Counted from the first letter of the stretch, positions 47,004 to 56,367 are shown. The stretch: 64,000 nucleotides of DNA from Aurantiacibacter spongiae (GCF_003815535.1 NZ_RPFZ01000001.1:1488001-1552000); one strand, 5' to 3'. Program-made: numbers and translations. Notes: a model not told the origin generated them from the letters alone.

Positions 47004-47678
47004 TTAAGTGGCGCGCCGCCGCTGTATTTCCATGACGATCCGCGCCAGTTCACCGAACTGGAAGGTCTCGTCGAAAACGAGGCCGCATTGTCCTTCGCGG
47101 CGCCAGCGTACGATGGCGTCGGTCTCGACCATGCCCGCGGCCCTCAGCTTGACGCGCTGGTCCATCGCCAGCCGAAAGCCGCAGTCGATCTTGGCCCCCT
47201 GCTGGGAGATGTCCCGGATGGTCGCGTCAGCGACGGTGCCCCCCGCGACGATCTCGGCCTCGGCGGTCAGGCTCACGCGAATGGCGCGCTTCGAATAGCG
47301 GCTGGGGCTTGCGATGATGCGCGCAATGTCCGCCGGCTGATCGAAAGCGAAGCCGGCACGGTCATCCTGCTGCCAGACGAGATCGGCGTGGTAGCGATCG
47401 CCGTTCTGCAGTTCGATCACCATCTGACTGCCGACGGGCAGGGGATGGAAGGTGCGAACGCTGATCCCCGTTTCGGACGCGTCGCGGATGATGCACAGGT
47501 ATTCGCCGTCTGCCGCGATCAGCTTCGCCGCCCGGATCAAAAGGGTGAAGCGGGGCGCGATGCGCTGATCCAGCGTCGCCTCGACGCGTGGAGTGGGGCC
47601 GGGAACCGGTGCCGCCCTCGTGTCCGGAGCGAAGAATTGCGTCGGTGCCGGAATGCGGTTGCGTAGCGGTTCTGCCAT
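47004..47678 (-). CDS. Double PilZ domain protein
   Basis: A 224-residue protein with two PilZ domains, each with intact c-di-GMP motifs. Domain 1: RIAPR at 39-43 and DASETG at 66-71. Domain 2: RYSKR at 127-131 and DISQQG at 156-161. It has no membrane segment and should sense c-di-GMP in the cytoplasm. An alternative start at 47753 would add 25 residues; neither has a perfect ribosome site. The gene lies 59 bases upstream of the UGM-like gene on the same strand, so it may be co-transcribed with, and regulate, the surface-glycan cassette. Confidence 0.87.
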   Translation of the reverse strand: MAEPLRNRIPAPTQFFAPDTRAAPVPGPTPRVEATLDQRIAPRFTLLIRAAKLIAADGEYLCIIRDASETGISVRTFHPLPVGSQMVIELQNGDRYHADLVWQQDDRAGFAFDQPADIARIIASPSRYSKRAIRVSLTAEAEIVAGGTVADATIRDISQQGAKIDCGFRLAMDQRVKLRAAGMVETDAIVRWRREGQCGLVFDETFQFGELARIVMEIQRRRAT

Positions 47679-47935
47679 GATCTTGTCGTTTCCCTTCGGC
47701 GGACGTGATCCACCCTGGGGCGGACCGTCGACGGCCTTTTTCTCGGTCAACATTTGTACGAATCCATGCGTTGACGAGTCGCTAACCCGGAAGGGCGAAG
47801 AATGCGCATCGAAACCGCGCCAGCGTGTTAACTTCACCTGCCGGAGCATATCGAGGGCCAGGCACCCGGATGCGCCCACGCGCGATTGGCAAGCAGCGAC
47901 GAAAGACGCTAGGCGCAGGGTACGAGATGCGAATT

Positions 47936-48021
47936 GCGGGCGTGGCGGAACCGGTAGACGCCGGGGACTTAAAATCCCCTGAGCCTTGCTCGTGCGGGTT
48001 CGAGTCCCGCCGCCCGCACCA
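47936..48021 (+). tRNA. tRNA-Leu (anticodon TAA)
   Basis: The acceptor GCGGGCG pairs with CGCCCGC, and the CCA end is encoded (48019-48021). The anticodon stem GGGGA/TCCCC encloses CTTAAAA, giving anticodon TAA at 47970-47972. A long variable arm (GAGCCTTGCTC region) marks it as tRNA-Leu, and GGGTTCGAGTCCC forms the T arm. Length is 86 bases with CCA. Confidence 0.97.
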
Positions 48022-48047
48022 GTCCGACCTTCGAGGCGGGCGAACCG

Positions 48048-48329
48048 TCAGTCGGCGTTCAGCCGCTCGCGCATTTCCTTGCCCGGCTTGAAATAGGGAA
48101 CCCGCTTGGCGGGCACGTCGACCGCCTCCCCGGTACGCGGGTTACGCCCGGTGCGCGCTTCGCGCTGGCGGGTGGAAAAGGTGCCGAACCCGCGCAGCTC
48201 GACACGGCCGCCTTCGGCCAACCGGGAGGAGATCTCCTCGAAGAAGATGTCGAGAACCTGCTCGACTTCCTCGGGCCGAAGATCCGGATTCTCGGCAGCT
48301 AGGGCCTGCAGCAATTCGGACCGGATCAT
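48048..48329 (-). CDS. ihfB: Integration host factor beta subunit
   Basis: IhfB pairs with IhfA to bend DNA at many promoters and recombination sites. The 93-residue HU/IHF protein has [11 protein letters not shown] at the start, [20 protein letters not shown] in the arm and RNPRTGEAV with [14 protein letters not shown] at the end, as in IHF-beta. GGAGAG precedes the ATG. It lies tail-to-tail with tRNA-Leu. A good promoter is visible 135 bases upstream. Confidence 0.95.
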   Translation of the reverse strand: MIRSELLQALAAENPDLRPEEVEQVLDIFFEEISSRLAEGGRVELRGFGTFSTRQREARTGRNPRTGEAVDVPAKRVPYFKPGKEMRERLNAD

Positions 48330-48463
48330 GATCGCTCTCCAAATAAGCTGTGGTCTGCCGAGCGTCGGTGCCCCCTCGGCCTTTGTAACGTGCGAGGTCG
48401 CGAAAGCCCCATCCTGTTCGCGAACGTGCGGAACAATGCCGGAAAACGGCGATTCCGGAAACA

Positions 48464-48493
48464 ATAATGCGCGGAAAAACTCATAATTGTCAA
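48464..48493 (-). promoter_or_regulatory. Candidate promoter for ihfB
   Basis: On the minus strand a perfect -35 TTGACA and a -10 CATTAT (four of six) are 18 bases apart, in the gap after the GntR gene. The leader would be about 125 bases and contains the inverted repeat TCGCGAA/TTCGCGA (48398-48404 and 48417-48423). Confidence 0.55.
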
Positions 48494-48522
48494 TCACCGA
48501 CCTTTGCCGGTATCGCGCAGGC

Positions 48523-48861
48523 TCACGCTTCGTCGAGAAGGTCCGCCGGTTCGATGCCAAGCCGCGCCATGCGGTCGCGGATAGAAGGCCATTCCTCGCG
48601 CATGAATTGCGCCCGTTCCGAATCGCGGAGCGTTTCCGCAGCACCCGCGCGCACGAACATGCCAACACCGCGCTGAACCCGGATGAGCCCGTCGGCCTGG
48701 AATTGCTGATAGGCCTTGGCCACCGTCAACGGGTTTGCCCCCTGCTCGGCCGCGAAGGCGCGCACCGAGGGGAGCATCTCCCCTTCGGCGTAGCGCCCGT
48801 CAATGATGGCGGCGGCGATCCGTTCGCGCAGGCGCAGATAGACAGGGCGGGTATCGGGCAT
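48523..48861 (-). CDS. GntR/YtrA family transcriptional regulator
   Basis: A 112-residue repressor of the YtrA subgroup: a winged helix ([20 protein letters not shown] and [20 protein letters not shown]) with a short C-terminal tail and no effector domain. YtrA-type proteins usually control an adjacent ABC or other transporter operon. Here it is divergent from the POT peptide transporter, a likely target. A -10-like TATTAT is 18 bases before the ATG (48880-48885), leaving almost no leader. Confidence 0.9.
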   Translation of the reverse strand: MPDTRPVYLRLRERIAAAIIDGRYAEGEMLPSVRAFAAEQGANPLTVAKAYQQFQADGLIRVQRGVGMFVRAGAAETLRDSERAQFMREEWPSIRDRMARLGIEPADLLDEA

Positions 48862-49057
48862 GACAGGTGGATTGGTGCCATAATACAGCGCCTCGGGCAA
48901 GCGGCGGCTGACGCAAAGCCGGGCGGGCAATCGTTTCCCGCGCAACCGAAACGGCTTCACATGGGTGAAACAATCGTTAGGGTGCCGGGCTTTCGCGCAG
49001 TTCGACGGGGATCGAGCAGAAGGCTGCGCGCAAGACAAGACATTCGGGGAAGCACGC

Positions 49058-50737
49058 ATGAAAGACATGGCACTTTGGAATGAGGGCGACTGGATCGCGG
49101 CGATCGCGTCGGTCATCCTCGCCATCTTCCTGATCGCGGGACTCGCTGCGGTCAGTCGCAGGGGAGAGGAAGTGATCGGCCATCCCAAGGGACTGGTCAT
49201 CCTCTTCTTCGCGGAGATGTGGGAGCGCTTCTCCTATTACGGCATGCGAGCCCTGCTGACGCTCTATCTCGTCAAGCACTGGCTCTATTCCGACGGCAGC
49301 GCCAATCTGATCTACGGCGCCTACACCTCTCTGGTTTACATCACCCCGGTTCTGGGCGGCTGGCTGGCGGACCGTTACCTGGGGCAGCGCAAGGCGGTGC
49401 TGTTCGGTGCCGTGCTGCTGACGCTGGGCCATTTCTGCATGGCGTTCGAAGGCGACGGATCAGGCTACCAGAACGATCCCACGCTCAACGTCTTCTGGCT
49501 CGCGCTCTCCCTCATCATCGTGGGTTCGGGCTTTCTCAAGGCCAATATCTCGGTGATCGTCGGCCAACTGTATCCGCGTACCGACATCCGCCGCGATTCC
49601 GCCTACACGATCTTCTACATCGGCATTAACGTCGGCGCCGCGGCCGGCACGATCATCGCCGGATATCTGGGCGAGACGATCGGCTGGGCCTACGGCTTCG
49701 GCGCCGCGGGCATCGGCATGCTGCTCGGCCTGATCGTCTTCATCATGGGCAAGCCGTTGCTCAAGGGCCGGGGCGAGCCGCCAGTGCCCGAACGGCTGCG
49801 GACGAACGTCGCCGGCATCAAGCTCGAATGGTTTCTCTACCTGGTCGGTCTGGCCGGCGTGGTCGTGATCTGGGCGCTGATCCAGTTCCAGGAAGCGGTC
49901 GGCTGGATCCTGCTCGCATCCGGCGTCGCCCTGCTGGCTTACGTGCTCAAGGAATCGGCCAAGCTGGACAAGGATGCGCGAGAGCGCGTCTACGCGATGA
50001 TCTTCTTCATCCTGCTGATGCCGGTGTTCTGGGGCCTGTTCGAGCAGGCAGGCGGTTCGGTGAACCTGTTCACCGATCGCTACGTCGACAAGGGCGGGGT
50101 TCCGACCTCGCTGTTCCAGTCGATCAACCCGATCTACATCATCCTGCTCGGCCCGGTCTTTGCAGGCCTGTGGCAGTTCCTCGCCAGGCGCGGCATCGAA
50201 CCCTCCACCCCTGCCAAGATGGGGCTGGGCATCATCCAGATGGGCCTCGCCTTCGTGGTGCTGGTCTGGGGAGCGAACAATTTCAGTTCCGCCAACGAGG
50301 CAGGCGTGCTGCTGTTGCCGGTGTTGTTCATCTTCCTGTTCTACCTGCTCTCCACGACCGGGGAACTCTGCCTCAGCCCCGTCGGCCTGTCCGCGGTCAA
50401 CCGATTGTCGGTGACCCACATGGCCAGCCTGATGATGGCGGCATTCTTCTTCGGCACGGCGGGCGGCAATTACGTCGCGGGCTTCCTCGGCTCGATCATG
50501 GGCGAGGGCGAGGAAGGCGAGATGACCCGCGAAGCGGCGCTGAACGTCTACTGGTCGATGGGTCTCGTCGCCATCGGTATCGGCGTGCTCGTCGTTCTGG
50601 TCAGCCCGCTGGTCAAGAAGCTGATGCACCTCGACACCTTGCGCGACGACAACGTCTCGGACGATCTGGAAGGTCTGCCGCAAGCAGGGCTGTCGGAGCA
50701 GGAGGCCGGCTTCCACCCGGCCACCCGTCCGCAATAA
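49058..50737 (+). CDS. POT family proton-dependent oligopeptide transporter
   Basis: A 559-residue MFS protein with about 14 hydrophobic segments. The POT hallmarks are visible: FFAEMWERFSYYGMRALLTL (ExxER-type motif), GGWLADRYLGQRK and FYIGINVGAAAGT. It brings di- and tripeptides in with protons. Start at 49058 follows GGGGA; the frame is open upstream without a better start. It is probably the first gene of a run with the two amidohydrolases, suggesting peptide uptake and hydrolysis. Confidence 0.95.
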   Translation: MKDMALWNEGDWIAAIASVILAIFLIAGLAAVSRRGEEVIGHPKGLVILFFAEMWERFSYYGMRALLTLYLVKHWLYSDGSANLIYGAYTSLVYITPVLGGWLADRYLGQRKAVLFGAVLLTLGHFCMAFEGDGSGYQNDPTLNVFWLALSLIIVGSGFLKANISVIVGQLYPRTDIRRDSAYTIFYIGINVGAAAGTIIAGYLGETIGWAYGFGAAGIGMLLGLIVFIMGKPLLKGRGEPPVPERLRTNVAGIKLEWFLYLVGLAGVVVIWALIQFQEAVGWILLASGVALLAYVLKESAKLDKDARERVYAMIFFILLMPVFWGLFEQAGGSVNLFTDRYVDKGGVPTSLFQSINPIYIILLGPVFAGLWQFLARRGIEPSTPAKMGLGIIQMGLAFVVLVWGANNFSSANEAGVLLLPVLFIFLFYLLSTTGELCLSPVGLSAVNRLSVTHMASLMMAAFFFGTAGGNYVAGFLGSIMGEGEEGEMTREAALNVYWSMGLVAIGIGVLVVLVSPLVKKLMHLDTLRDDNVSDDLEGLPQAGLSEQEAGFHPATRPQ

Positions 50738-50766
50738 CGAACCGCTCGAAACAGGGAGCATAAGAG

Positions 50767-52164
50767 ATGACCAGACGCAGCGCCGGCATCGGCCTTCTTC
50801 CAGCCCTTGCCGCGTTGCCTCTGGCACTCGCCGGCTGTGCTACCGCAGGCGGCGAGGAACGGCCCGCCGCCAACCGCCCGGCAGCGGCGGAAACGGCGCA
50901 GGTCCCCTACGCCTCCACTTACACGCGCTATCCCGGTGTCCCGACCGCGCTGGTGGGCGCTACCGTCTATGATGGTGCGGGCGGCCGGATCGACAACGGT
51001 ATCGTGCTGTTCGCCGATGGCGAAGTGGTCGGCATCGGCGGGGCGGACCTCGCGGTGCCCGCCGGCTACACGCGTATCGACGGAACCGGCAAGTTCGTGA
51101 CGCCGGGAGTCATCGACGTGCACTCGCACCTCGGCGATTATCCGACGCCCAGCGTCGATGCCCATGCCGATGGCAACGAGGCAACCGATCCGACCACGCC
51201 GGAGGTGTGGGCGGAGCACTCGGTATGGCCGCAGGATCCCGGCTTCGCCCGCGCGCTGGCCAACGGGGGCGTCACCTCGCTGCAGATCCTGCCCGGCTCG
51301 GCCAACCTGATGGGTGGACGCTCCGTCACCGTCAAGAACGTGCCCAGCCGCACGGTGCAGGGAATGAAATTTCCCGGCGCGCCTTACTCGCTGAAGATGG
51401 CGTGCGGAGAGAATCCCAAGCGCGTCTATGGCAGCCGGGGGCGGATGCCCTCAACCCGCATGGGCAATTTCGCGGTCAACCGCGAAACCTGGATCGAGGC
51501 GCGCGAATACGCCGATGGCGACCGAGAGGATCGCGATCTCGCCATGGAGACGCTCGCCGGCGTGCTGGACGGAGACATCCTCATCCAGAACCACTGCTAC
51601 CGCGCCGACGAAATGGCGCTGGTGATGGATATGGCGCGCGAGTTCGGATACCGCGTGACCGCTTTTCATCATGCGGTCGAAAGCTACAAGATCGCCGATC
51701 TGCTGCGCGACAACGGCGTATGCAGCGCGGTATGGGCGGACTGGTACGGCTTCAAGATGGAAGCCTACGACGCCATTCCCGAAAACGCCGCGCTCATCCA
51801 TAATGCCGGTGCCTGCGTCGTCATCCATTCCGATGACGAAAACGGCATCCAGCGTCTGAATCAGGAGGCCGCAAAGGCGCAGGCGGACGGCCGCCGCATG
51901 GGTATCGACATCCCCGACGAGCAGGTGATCTCGTGGTTCACCCTCAACGCCGCACGGGCGATGGGGATCGACGAGATGACGGGCAGCCTGCAACCGGGCA
52001 AGATGGCCGACGTGGTGCTATGGAACGGCGATCCGCTGTCGGTCTATACCCGGCCCGAAATGGTCTGGATCGACGGGGCGCTGATGTACGACTACAACGA
52101 TCCGCGGCGCCGCCCGATCAGCGATTTCGAGCTCGGCCAGCCCGGTGCGGGAGACGTGAAATGA
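50767..52164 (+). CDS. Exported amidohydrolase, metal site intact
   Basis: A 465-residue amidohydrolase with a lipoprotein signal (lipobox LAGC, C24). The HxH metal motif is at H119 and H121 (VIDVHSHLG); further His residues are in ILIQNHCYRADEM and TAFHHAVESY, and an Asp in VIHSDDENGI. Family members include imidazolonepropionase-like and peptidase-type enzymes; substrate unknown. It overlaps the next amidohydrolase gene by ATGA, and follows the POT transporter by 29 bases. Confidence 0.9.
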   Translation: MTRRSAGIGLLPALAALPLALAGCATAGGEERPAANRPAAAETAQVPYASTYTRYPGVPTALVGATVYDGAGGRIDNGIVLFADGEVVGIGGADLAVPAGYTRIDGTGKFVTPGVIDVHSHLGDYPTPSVDAHADGNEATDPTTPEVWAEHSVWPQDPGFARALANGGVTSLQILPGSANLMGGRSVTVKNVPSRTVQGMKFPGAPYSLKMACGENPKRVYGSRGRMPSTRMGNFAVNRETWIEAREYADGDREDRDLAMETLAGVLDGDILIQNHCYRADEMALVMDMAREFGYRVTAFHHAVESYKIADLLRDNGVCSAVWADWYGFKMEAYDAIPENAALIHNAGACVVIHSDDENGIQRLNQEAAKAQADGRRMGIDIPDEQVISWFTLNAARAMGIDEMTGSLQPGKMADVVLWNGDPLSVYTRPEMVWIDGALMYDYNDPRRRPISDFELGQPGAGDVK

Positions 52165-53546
52165 CCAGCCGCCTGTCCTTGTTCGCCGGTGCCGTGTTCG
52201 CCCTCGCCAGTTCGCTCGCCACCCCTGCGAATGCCCAGGACGTCGCCATCACCGGTGCTACCGTTGCCCTGGGCGATGGCAGCGATCCGGTGGAGAACGC
52301 GACCGTGGTGGTGCGTGGTGGCCGCGTGACGGCCGCGGGTAGCGGTGTTTCCGTGCCAGCAGGCATGCAGGCCATCGACGGCACCGGCATGTGGGTGACG
52401 CCCGGCCTGTTCGCGTCCATGACCCATCTCGGCCTTGTCGATGTCGACGCGGTGGACGAGAGCAACGACGTCTATGCCACGGGATCCCCCTTCGGAGCCG
52501 CGCTCGACGTGTCACCCGTCATCAACCCGATGGCGCAGGATTTCGCCTACAGCCGCGCTGGCGGCGTCACTCGCGCCACCGTTACTCCCAATGCCGGCTC
52601 GACCATCTTTGCCGGGCAGGGCGCGCTGATTGACCTGGGCGCGGATTACGATGCGGTGCGCCGCCCGCGCGCGTTCCAGTATGTCGAACTGGGCGAAGGC
52701 GGTGCGCGCCTTGCCGGAGGCAGCCGCACGTCCAGTCACGCGCTGTTTCGCAATGCCCTGCGCGAGGCGAGCGCCTACGGCGAGGATGCCGAACTGGTGG
52801 GTCGCAGCGAAACCCGCGACATGCGCACTTATGACGACCTCAGGATCGATCCGCGCCTGACGGGCCGCGCGGAACGCGATACCGACGTGCTGCTTTCCCG
52901 CTTCGACGCCGCGGCGCTGGTTCCCGTCGTGACCGGCGAGCAGAAGCTTTACATCGGAGTGGAACGCGCTTCGGACATTCTTTCGGCCATCGCGTTGAAG
53001 GACGAATTTCCGCGCCTCGACATTGTCATTGTCGGCGCGGCGGAGGGATGGATGGTCGCCGACCGTATCGCCGCCGCCGGCGTGCCGGTGATTGCCGCGG
53101 GTCTGCGCGACCTGCCGGTCAGCTTCGAACAGCTCGCCGCCACGCAGAGCAATGTCGGCCGGATGCGCGATGCCGGGGTCGAGGTTGCGATCGGTCTTTA
53201 CGACAGCAGCGGCGATCATCCGCGCGGATTGCCCCAGCAGGCCGGGAATCTGGTCGGTCTGAGCCGTGTACCGGGAGCCACGGGGCTAACCTGGGGCGAA
53301 GCCTTCGCCGCCATCAGTTCGGTGCCCGCCCACATCGCCGGCCTCGGCGAGACCGGCGGCACGCTGACACCGGGCGCGCTGGGGGATCTGGTGGTGTGGG
53401 ACGGCGATCCGCTCGAAACCAGTTCAGCGCCGGTCCGCGTCTTCATCGACGGTGTGGAGCAACCGCTCGACAACCACCAGACGCGCCTTCGCGAACGCTA
53501 CCGCACGCTGGACGAAAGCCAGCTGCCGCGCGGCTACGAGTGGTAG
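52161..53546 (+). CDS. Amidohydrolase paralogue with degraded metal site
   Basis: A 461-residue secreted protein (Sec signal LFAGAVFALASSLATPANAQ) related to the amidohydrolase before it, with WVTPGLFASMTHLGL where the HxH motif should be: the first His is Met87, only His89 remains. The Asp of HSDDEN is replaced by VAIGLYDSSGD. The C-terminal DLVVWDGDPLE motif is kept. It may be a non-catalytic partner of the first enzyme. ATGA overlap supports paired synthesis. Confidence 0.87.
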   Translation: MTSRLSLFAGAVFALASSLATPANAQDVAITGATVALGDGSDPVENATVVVRGGRVTAAGSGVSVPAGMQAIDGTGMWVTPGLFASMTHLGLVDVDAVDESNDVYATGSPFGAALDVSPVINPMAQDFAYSRAGGVTRATVTPNAGSTIFAGQGALIDLGADYDAVRRPRAFQYVELGEGGARLAGGSRTSSHALFRNALREASAYGEDAELVGRSETRDMRTYDDLRIDPRLTGRAERDTDVLLSRFDAAALVPVVTGEQKLYIGVERASDILSAIALKDEFPRLDIVIVGAAEGWMVADRIAAAGVPVIAAGLRDLPVSFEQLAATQSNVGRMRDAGVEVAIGLYDSSGDHPRGLPQQAGNLVGLSRVPGATGLTWGEAFAAISSVPAHIAGLGETGGTLTPGALGDLVVWDGDPLETSSAPVRVFIDGVEQPLDNHQTRLRERYRTLDESQLPRGYEW

Positions 53547-53558
53547 CGAGGGCGCGCC

Positions 53559-54236
53559 GTGGACCCCGCGCTCCTGTCGCTAGTCGCGGCGAGCGTCGCT
53601 TTCGTCGGAACGCATTTCGCCCTTTCCCATCCGCTGCGGGCGCCGCTCGTCTCGCGCATCGGCGAGCGGCCATTCCTGGGTCTCTATTCGGTGGTAGCCA
53701 TCGCGGGTCTGTGGTGGATGACGCGCGCCTTTCGGGCGGCGCCTTCCCCTGATCTTGCCGGCAGCAGCAATATCGGCTGGGCCGTGGCCAGCGCGCTGAC
53801 CGTGATTGCCCTCGTCCTGTTCCTCGGCTCGCTGCGAGGCAATCCGGCCTTCCCGTCGCCGGCCGCGGCGGATACGGCGCATCACGAACCCGCCGGCGTG
53901 TTTCGCGTAACCCGTCACCCGATGATGTGGGGCTTTGCGCTATGGGCCGCAGCGCACATGCTGTTGTGGTGGAGCTGGCGCACGGTGATCGTCGCCGGCG
54001 CGATCCTCGTTCTCGCCCTGCTCGGCGCCCATTTGCAGGACCGCAAGAAAGCACGGCTGCAGGGCGCAGCGTGGATCGGCTGGCAGGCTAAGACCAGCTA
54101 CTGGCCGCGCTGGCACCGACTGGCCTCGGTCGGCTGGCTGCTATGGGTCATCGCAGTCGCCGCCTGGTTGGGCATCACCTGGCTGCACATCGACGCCGCC
54201 GGGGTGCCCGCCGGCCTGTGGCGCTGGGTGAGCTGA
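53559..54236 (+). CDS. NnrU family membrane protein
   Basis: A 225-residue protein with six membrane segments, matching the NnrU group: SVAFVGTHFALSHPLR at the start, YSVVAIAGLWWMTRAF, and FRVTRHPMMWGFALWAAAHM. NnrU is linked to nitric-oxide-related denitrification in some bacteria and to carotenoid or quinone metabolism in others. No denitrification gene is present here, so the role is open. The GTG start is 12 bases after the amidohydrolase stop. Confidence 0.85.
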   Translation: MDPALLSLVAASVAFVGTHFALSHPLRAPLVSRIGERPFLGLYSVVAIAGLWWMTRAFRAAPSPDLAGSSNIGWAVASALTVIALVLFLGSLRGNPAFPSPAAADTAHHEPAGVFRVTRHPMMWGFALWAAAHMLLWWSWRTVIVAGAILVLALLGAHLQDRKKARLQGAAWIGWQAKTSYWPRWHRLASVGWLLWVIAVAAWLGITWLHIDAAGVPAGLWRWVS

Positions 54237-54421
54237 CGCACGCGGAGCGCCACACCCGGCATCAACAGGCGAAGGGCAGGAAGACCGGGCGAGGGCAACA
54301 CCGCCGGCGACCCGTTGCGTGACCAGCCCCCCTGTCCGAACGAACCTATAGCCCAAGCCAAGCTCAGTTGCGGAACCGGTGGCCTTGTCGCACATGGCCT
54401 AGTCGCATAGTCGATAGTCCG

Positions 54422-54877
54422 ATGCCCTCGCCGCGCAACGATACGCCAGACGCAACGCCCCCGCTCAGCGTGATACTGGCTTACGCGCCGGTGGCGCTTC
54501 TTGCATTGCTGGCTCTCGCCGCGCTGACCGGGTATTCCTGGGCGGTGCCTGTGGCGCGGGTCTGGGCGGCGGCGATCTTCCTATTTCTTGCCGGGGTGGC
54601 GCGCGGCCTCAGCTTCTTTACCGTGCCGGGACCGCAGGTTTCGCAGCTTATCATCATGATGGGGCGCTTCGGGTGCGGGCTGCTGGCGCTCGTTCTCTCG
54701 CCCCAGTGGGCGTTTCCGATACTCGTGGCAGGATATGCAAGCGTGCTCGTGTACGATCCGCACGCCGCACGGCACGGCGAGGCGCCGCGCTTTTTCGCAG
54801 GTTTGCGACCGCCCCAGATCGGCATCGCCCTCGCAGGGTTGCTCGCCCTGTCGGCGGTTGCCCTTGCGCGCTCCTGA
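54422..54877 (+). CDS. DUF3429-like membrane protein
   Basis: A 151-residue protein with four to five membrane segments (APVALLALLALAALTGYSWA, and IGIALAGLLALSAVAL near the end). The pattern resembles DUF3429, small membrane proteins of unknown function, but the match is only by general features. ATG at 54422 is chosen as the start; the 185-base gap before it shows no gene or clear promoter. Confidence 0.6.
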   Translation: MPSPRNDTPDATPPLSVILAYAPVALLALLALAALTGYSWAVPVARVWAAAIFLFLAGVARGLSFFTVPGPQVSQLIIMMGRFGCGLLALVLSPQWAFPILVAGYASVLVYDPHAARHGEAPRFFAGLRPPQIGIALAGLLALSAVALARS

Positions 54878-54925
54878 CCTGCGCCATCGCTGGAATCCGC
54901 GGCGCGCTGCGCTTCGGCGCCGCCC

Positions 54926-55717
54926 TCACCTGTCCGTTCGCAACTCGGCCACGAACGACGCGATCCTCGACTGGACCTCGTCATCGGCGATCAGGTCGTG
55001 GCCCCGGCCGGGATGAATGACCAGTTCGGTCCCGGGCCTCGCGTCGGCGAGCGCCTGCGCCTGTTCCGGAGCGATGAGCGTGTCCGCCCCGCCATGCAAT
55101 ATCAGCACGGGCGCCGCGACCGCGGGTAGTTTGGCCCGGTTGTCGTAGCGATCGCGAAGCAGCATCTTCACCGGCAGCCAGCGCACCTTGCGCGCGGCGG
55201 TTGCCGCAAGGCTGTCGAACGGCGACACCAGGACGAGCGCGAGCGGCTCGATCTCGGTCGCCAATTGCGTCGCTACGCCTGAGCCGATGGAGTTGCCGAC
55301 GAGAACGATCTCGTCTGCTGCCACGCCGCGGTCATGCAGGTAAGCCCGGGCGGCGCGTCCGTCCGCGTAGAGGCCAGCTTCCCCCGGCACCCCCGGATTG
55401 CCGCCATAGCCGCGATATTCAGCCGCCAGCACGCCGTAGCCATGCCCTGCGAGATCGCGTGTGACCCATGCGCTTGATTGCCAGTGCGTGCCATTGCCGT
55501 GAAAGAACAGCACGGTGGGCATTCCATCGCGCGCCGGTCGATAGCCCGCGACGAGATCGAGGCCGTCGGCTGTGCGATAGGTCACCCGTTCGAACCCGTC
55601 GGGCAATTCGGTCGAGACGGGCGGGGCGGGATAGATCATCCGCGACTGCATTGCCCAGGCAGCCGCGACCAGGCCGAGATAGACGACCAGCGTCGCGGTC
55701 GCGATCCAGCCGATCAT
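54926..55717 (-). CDS. Membrane-anchored alpha/beta hydrolase
   Basis: A 263-residue serine hydrolase with one N-terminal membrane helix (IATATLVVYLGLVAAAWAM). The catalytic triad is visible: nucleophile in VGNSIGSG, Asp in LHGGADTLI and His in GRGHDLI; the oxyanion motif is FFHGNGT. It resembles the BEM46/ABHD13-like hydrolases. ATG at 55717 is chosen; a GTG five codons upstream is an alternative. It follows the membrane-protein gene on the same strand with a 46-base gap. Confidence 0.87.
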   Translation of the reverse strand: MIGWIATATLVVYLGLVAAAWAMQSRMIYPAPPVSTELPDGFERVTYRTADGLDLVAGYRPARDGMPTVLFFHGNGTHWQSSAWVTRDLAGHGYGVLAAEYRGYGGNPGVPGEAGLYADGRAARAYLHDRGVAADEIVLVGNSIGSGVATQLATEIEPLALVLVSPFDSLAATAARKVRWLPVKMLLRDRYDNRAKLPAVAAPVLILHGGADTLIAPEQAQALADARPGTELVIHPGRGHDLIADDEVQSRIASFVAELRTDR

Positions 55718-55763
55718 GCGAAGGTAGGCCACGCCCTGCGGGTCATCTGCTGACGGCAGCCGC

Positions 55764-56336
55764 TCAGAACGAGGATTCGAAGAGGATGGCGATGTAGCTA
55801 GCGAACAGCACGAGGAAGATGACCGAGATGATCTTGTGGAATCGTTCGTTGGGCACAACAGCGGCGATCGCCGCGCCAGCGACGAATATCATCTGGAAGA
55901 CGGTATCGGCCAGTGCGGGCAACCGTTCGTAAAGCACCGCTTCCTTGGCGAAGCTCGCCAGGCCGAAGGCGACCAGCAAGGTGAAGAAGGGGCGGGCGTT
56001 GGCGAAGTATCGCGCCCGCAGATCGACCCGTTCCCCACCGCCCAATTCCGGCATGGCAAGGCCGGCGGCAAGGTACAGCAGGACCGTATGCAGGAGCACG
56101 ACGCCGTAGGTTGCAAAGGTCCATTCGCCGGCAACCCTTAGTCCGAACATCGCCCACCAGGTCTGCGCCAGGACGAGTATCAGGGTGAAGGACCACAGCA
56201 GCGCCGGCCAGTATGGCACCACGCGCCGCCGGGCGGCGAGCAACCGGCGAAACCCTTGCAGCAATTCCGTCAGGGCGAGGCCGATGACGACGGAATACAG
56301 CACCGCGAGGTAATCGAAGGTCTCTCCCGCAGTCAC
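55764..56336 (-). CDS. Conserved-looking membrane protein, unknown function
   Basis: A 190-residue protein with five or six hydrophobic segments (LYSVVIGLALTELLQGF, LLWSFTLILVLAQTWWAMF, VVLLHTVLLYLAAGLAM, and the final IISVIFLVLFASYIAILF). No family is recognised. The GTG start at 56336 has GGAG just upstream. It follows dxs by 31 bases on the same strand and is probably co-transcribed. Confidence 0.75.
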   Translation of the reverse strand: MTAGETFDYLAVLYSVVIGLALTELLQGFRRLLAARRRVVPYWPALLWSFTLILVLAQTWWAMFGLRVAGEWTFATYGVVLLHTVLLYLAAGLAMPELGGGERVDLRARYFANARPFFTLLVAFGLASFAKEAVLYERLPALADTVFQMIFVAGAAIAAVVPNERFHKIISVIFLVLFASYIAILFESSF

Positions 56337-56367
56337 CGCTCCGGCGTCCTTCGCCCGACAAATGCCG

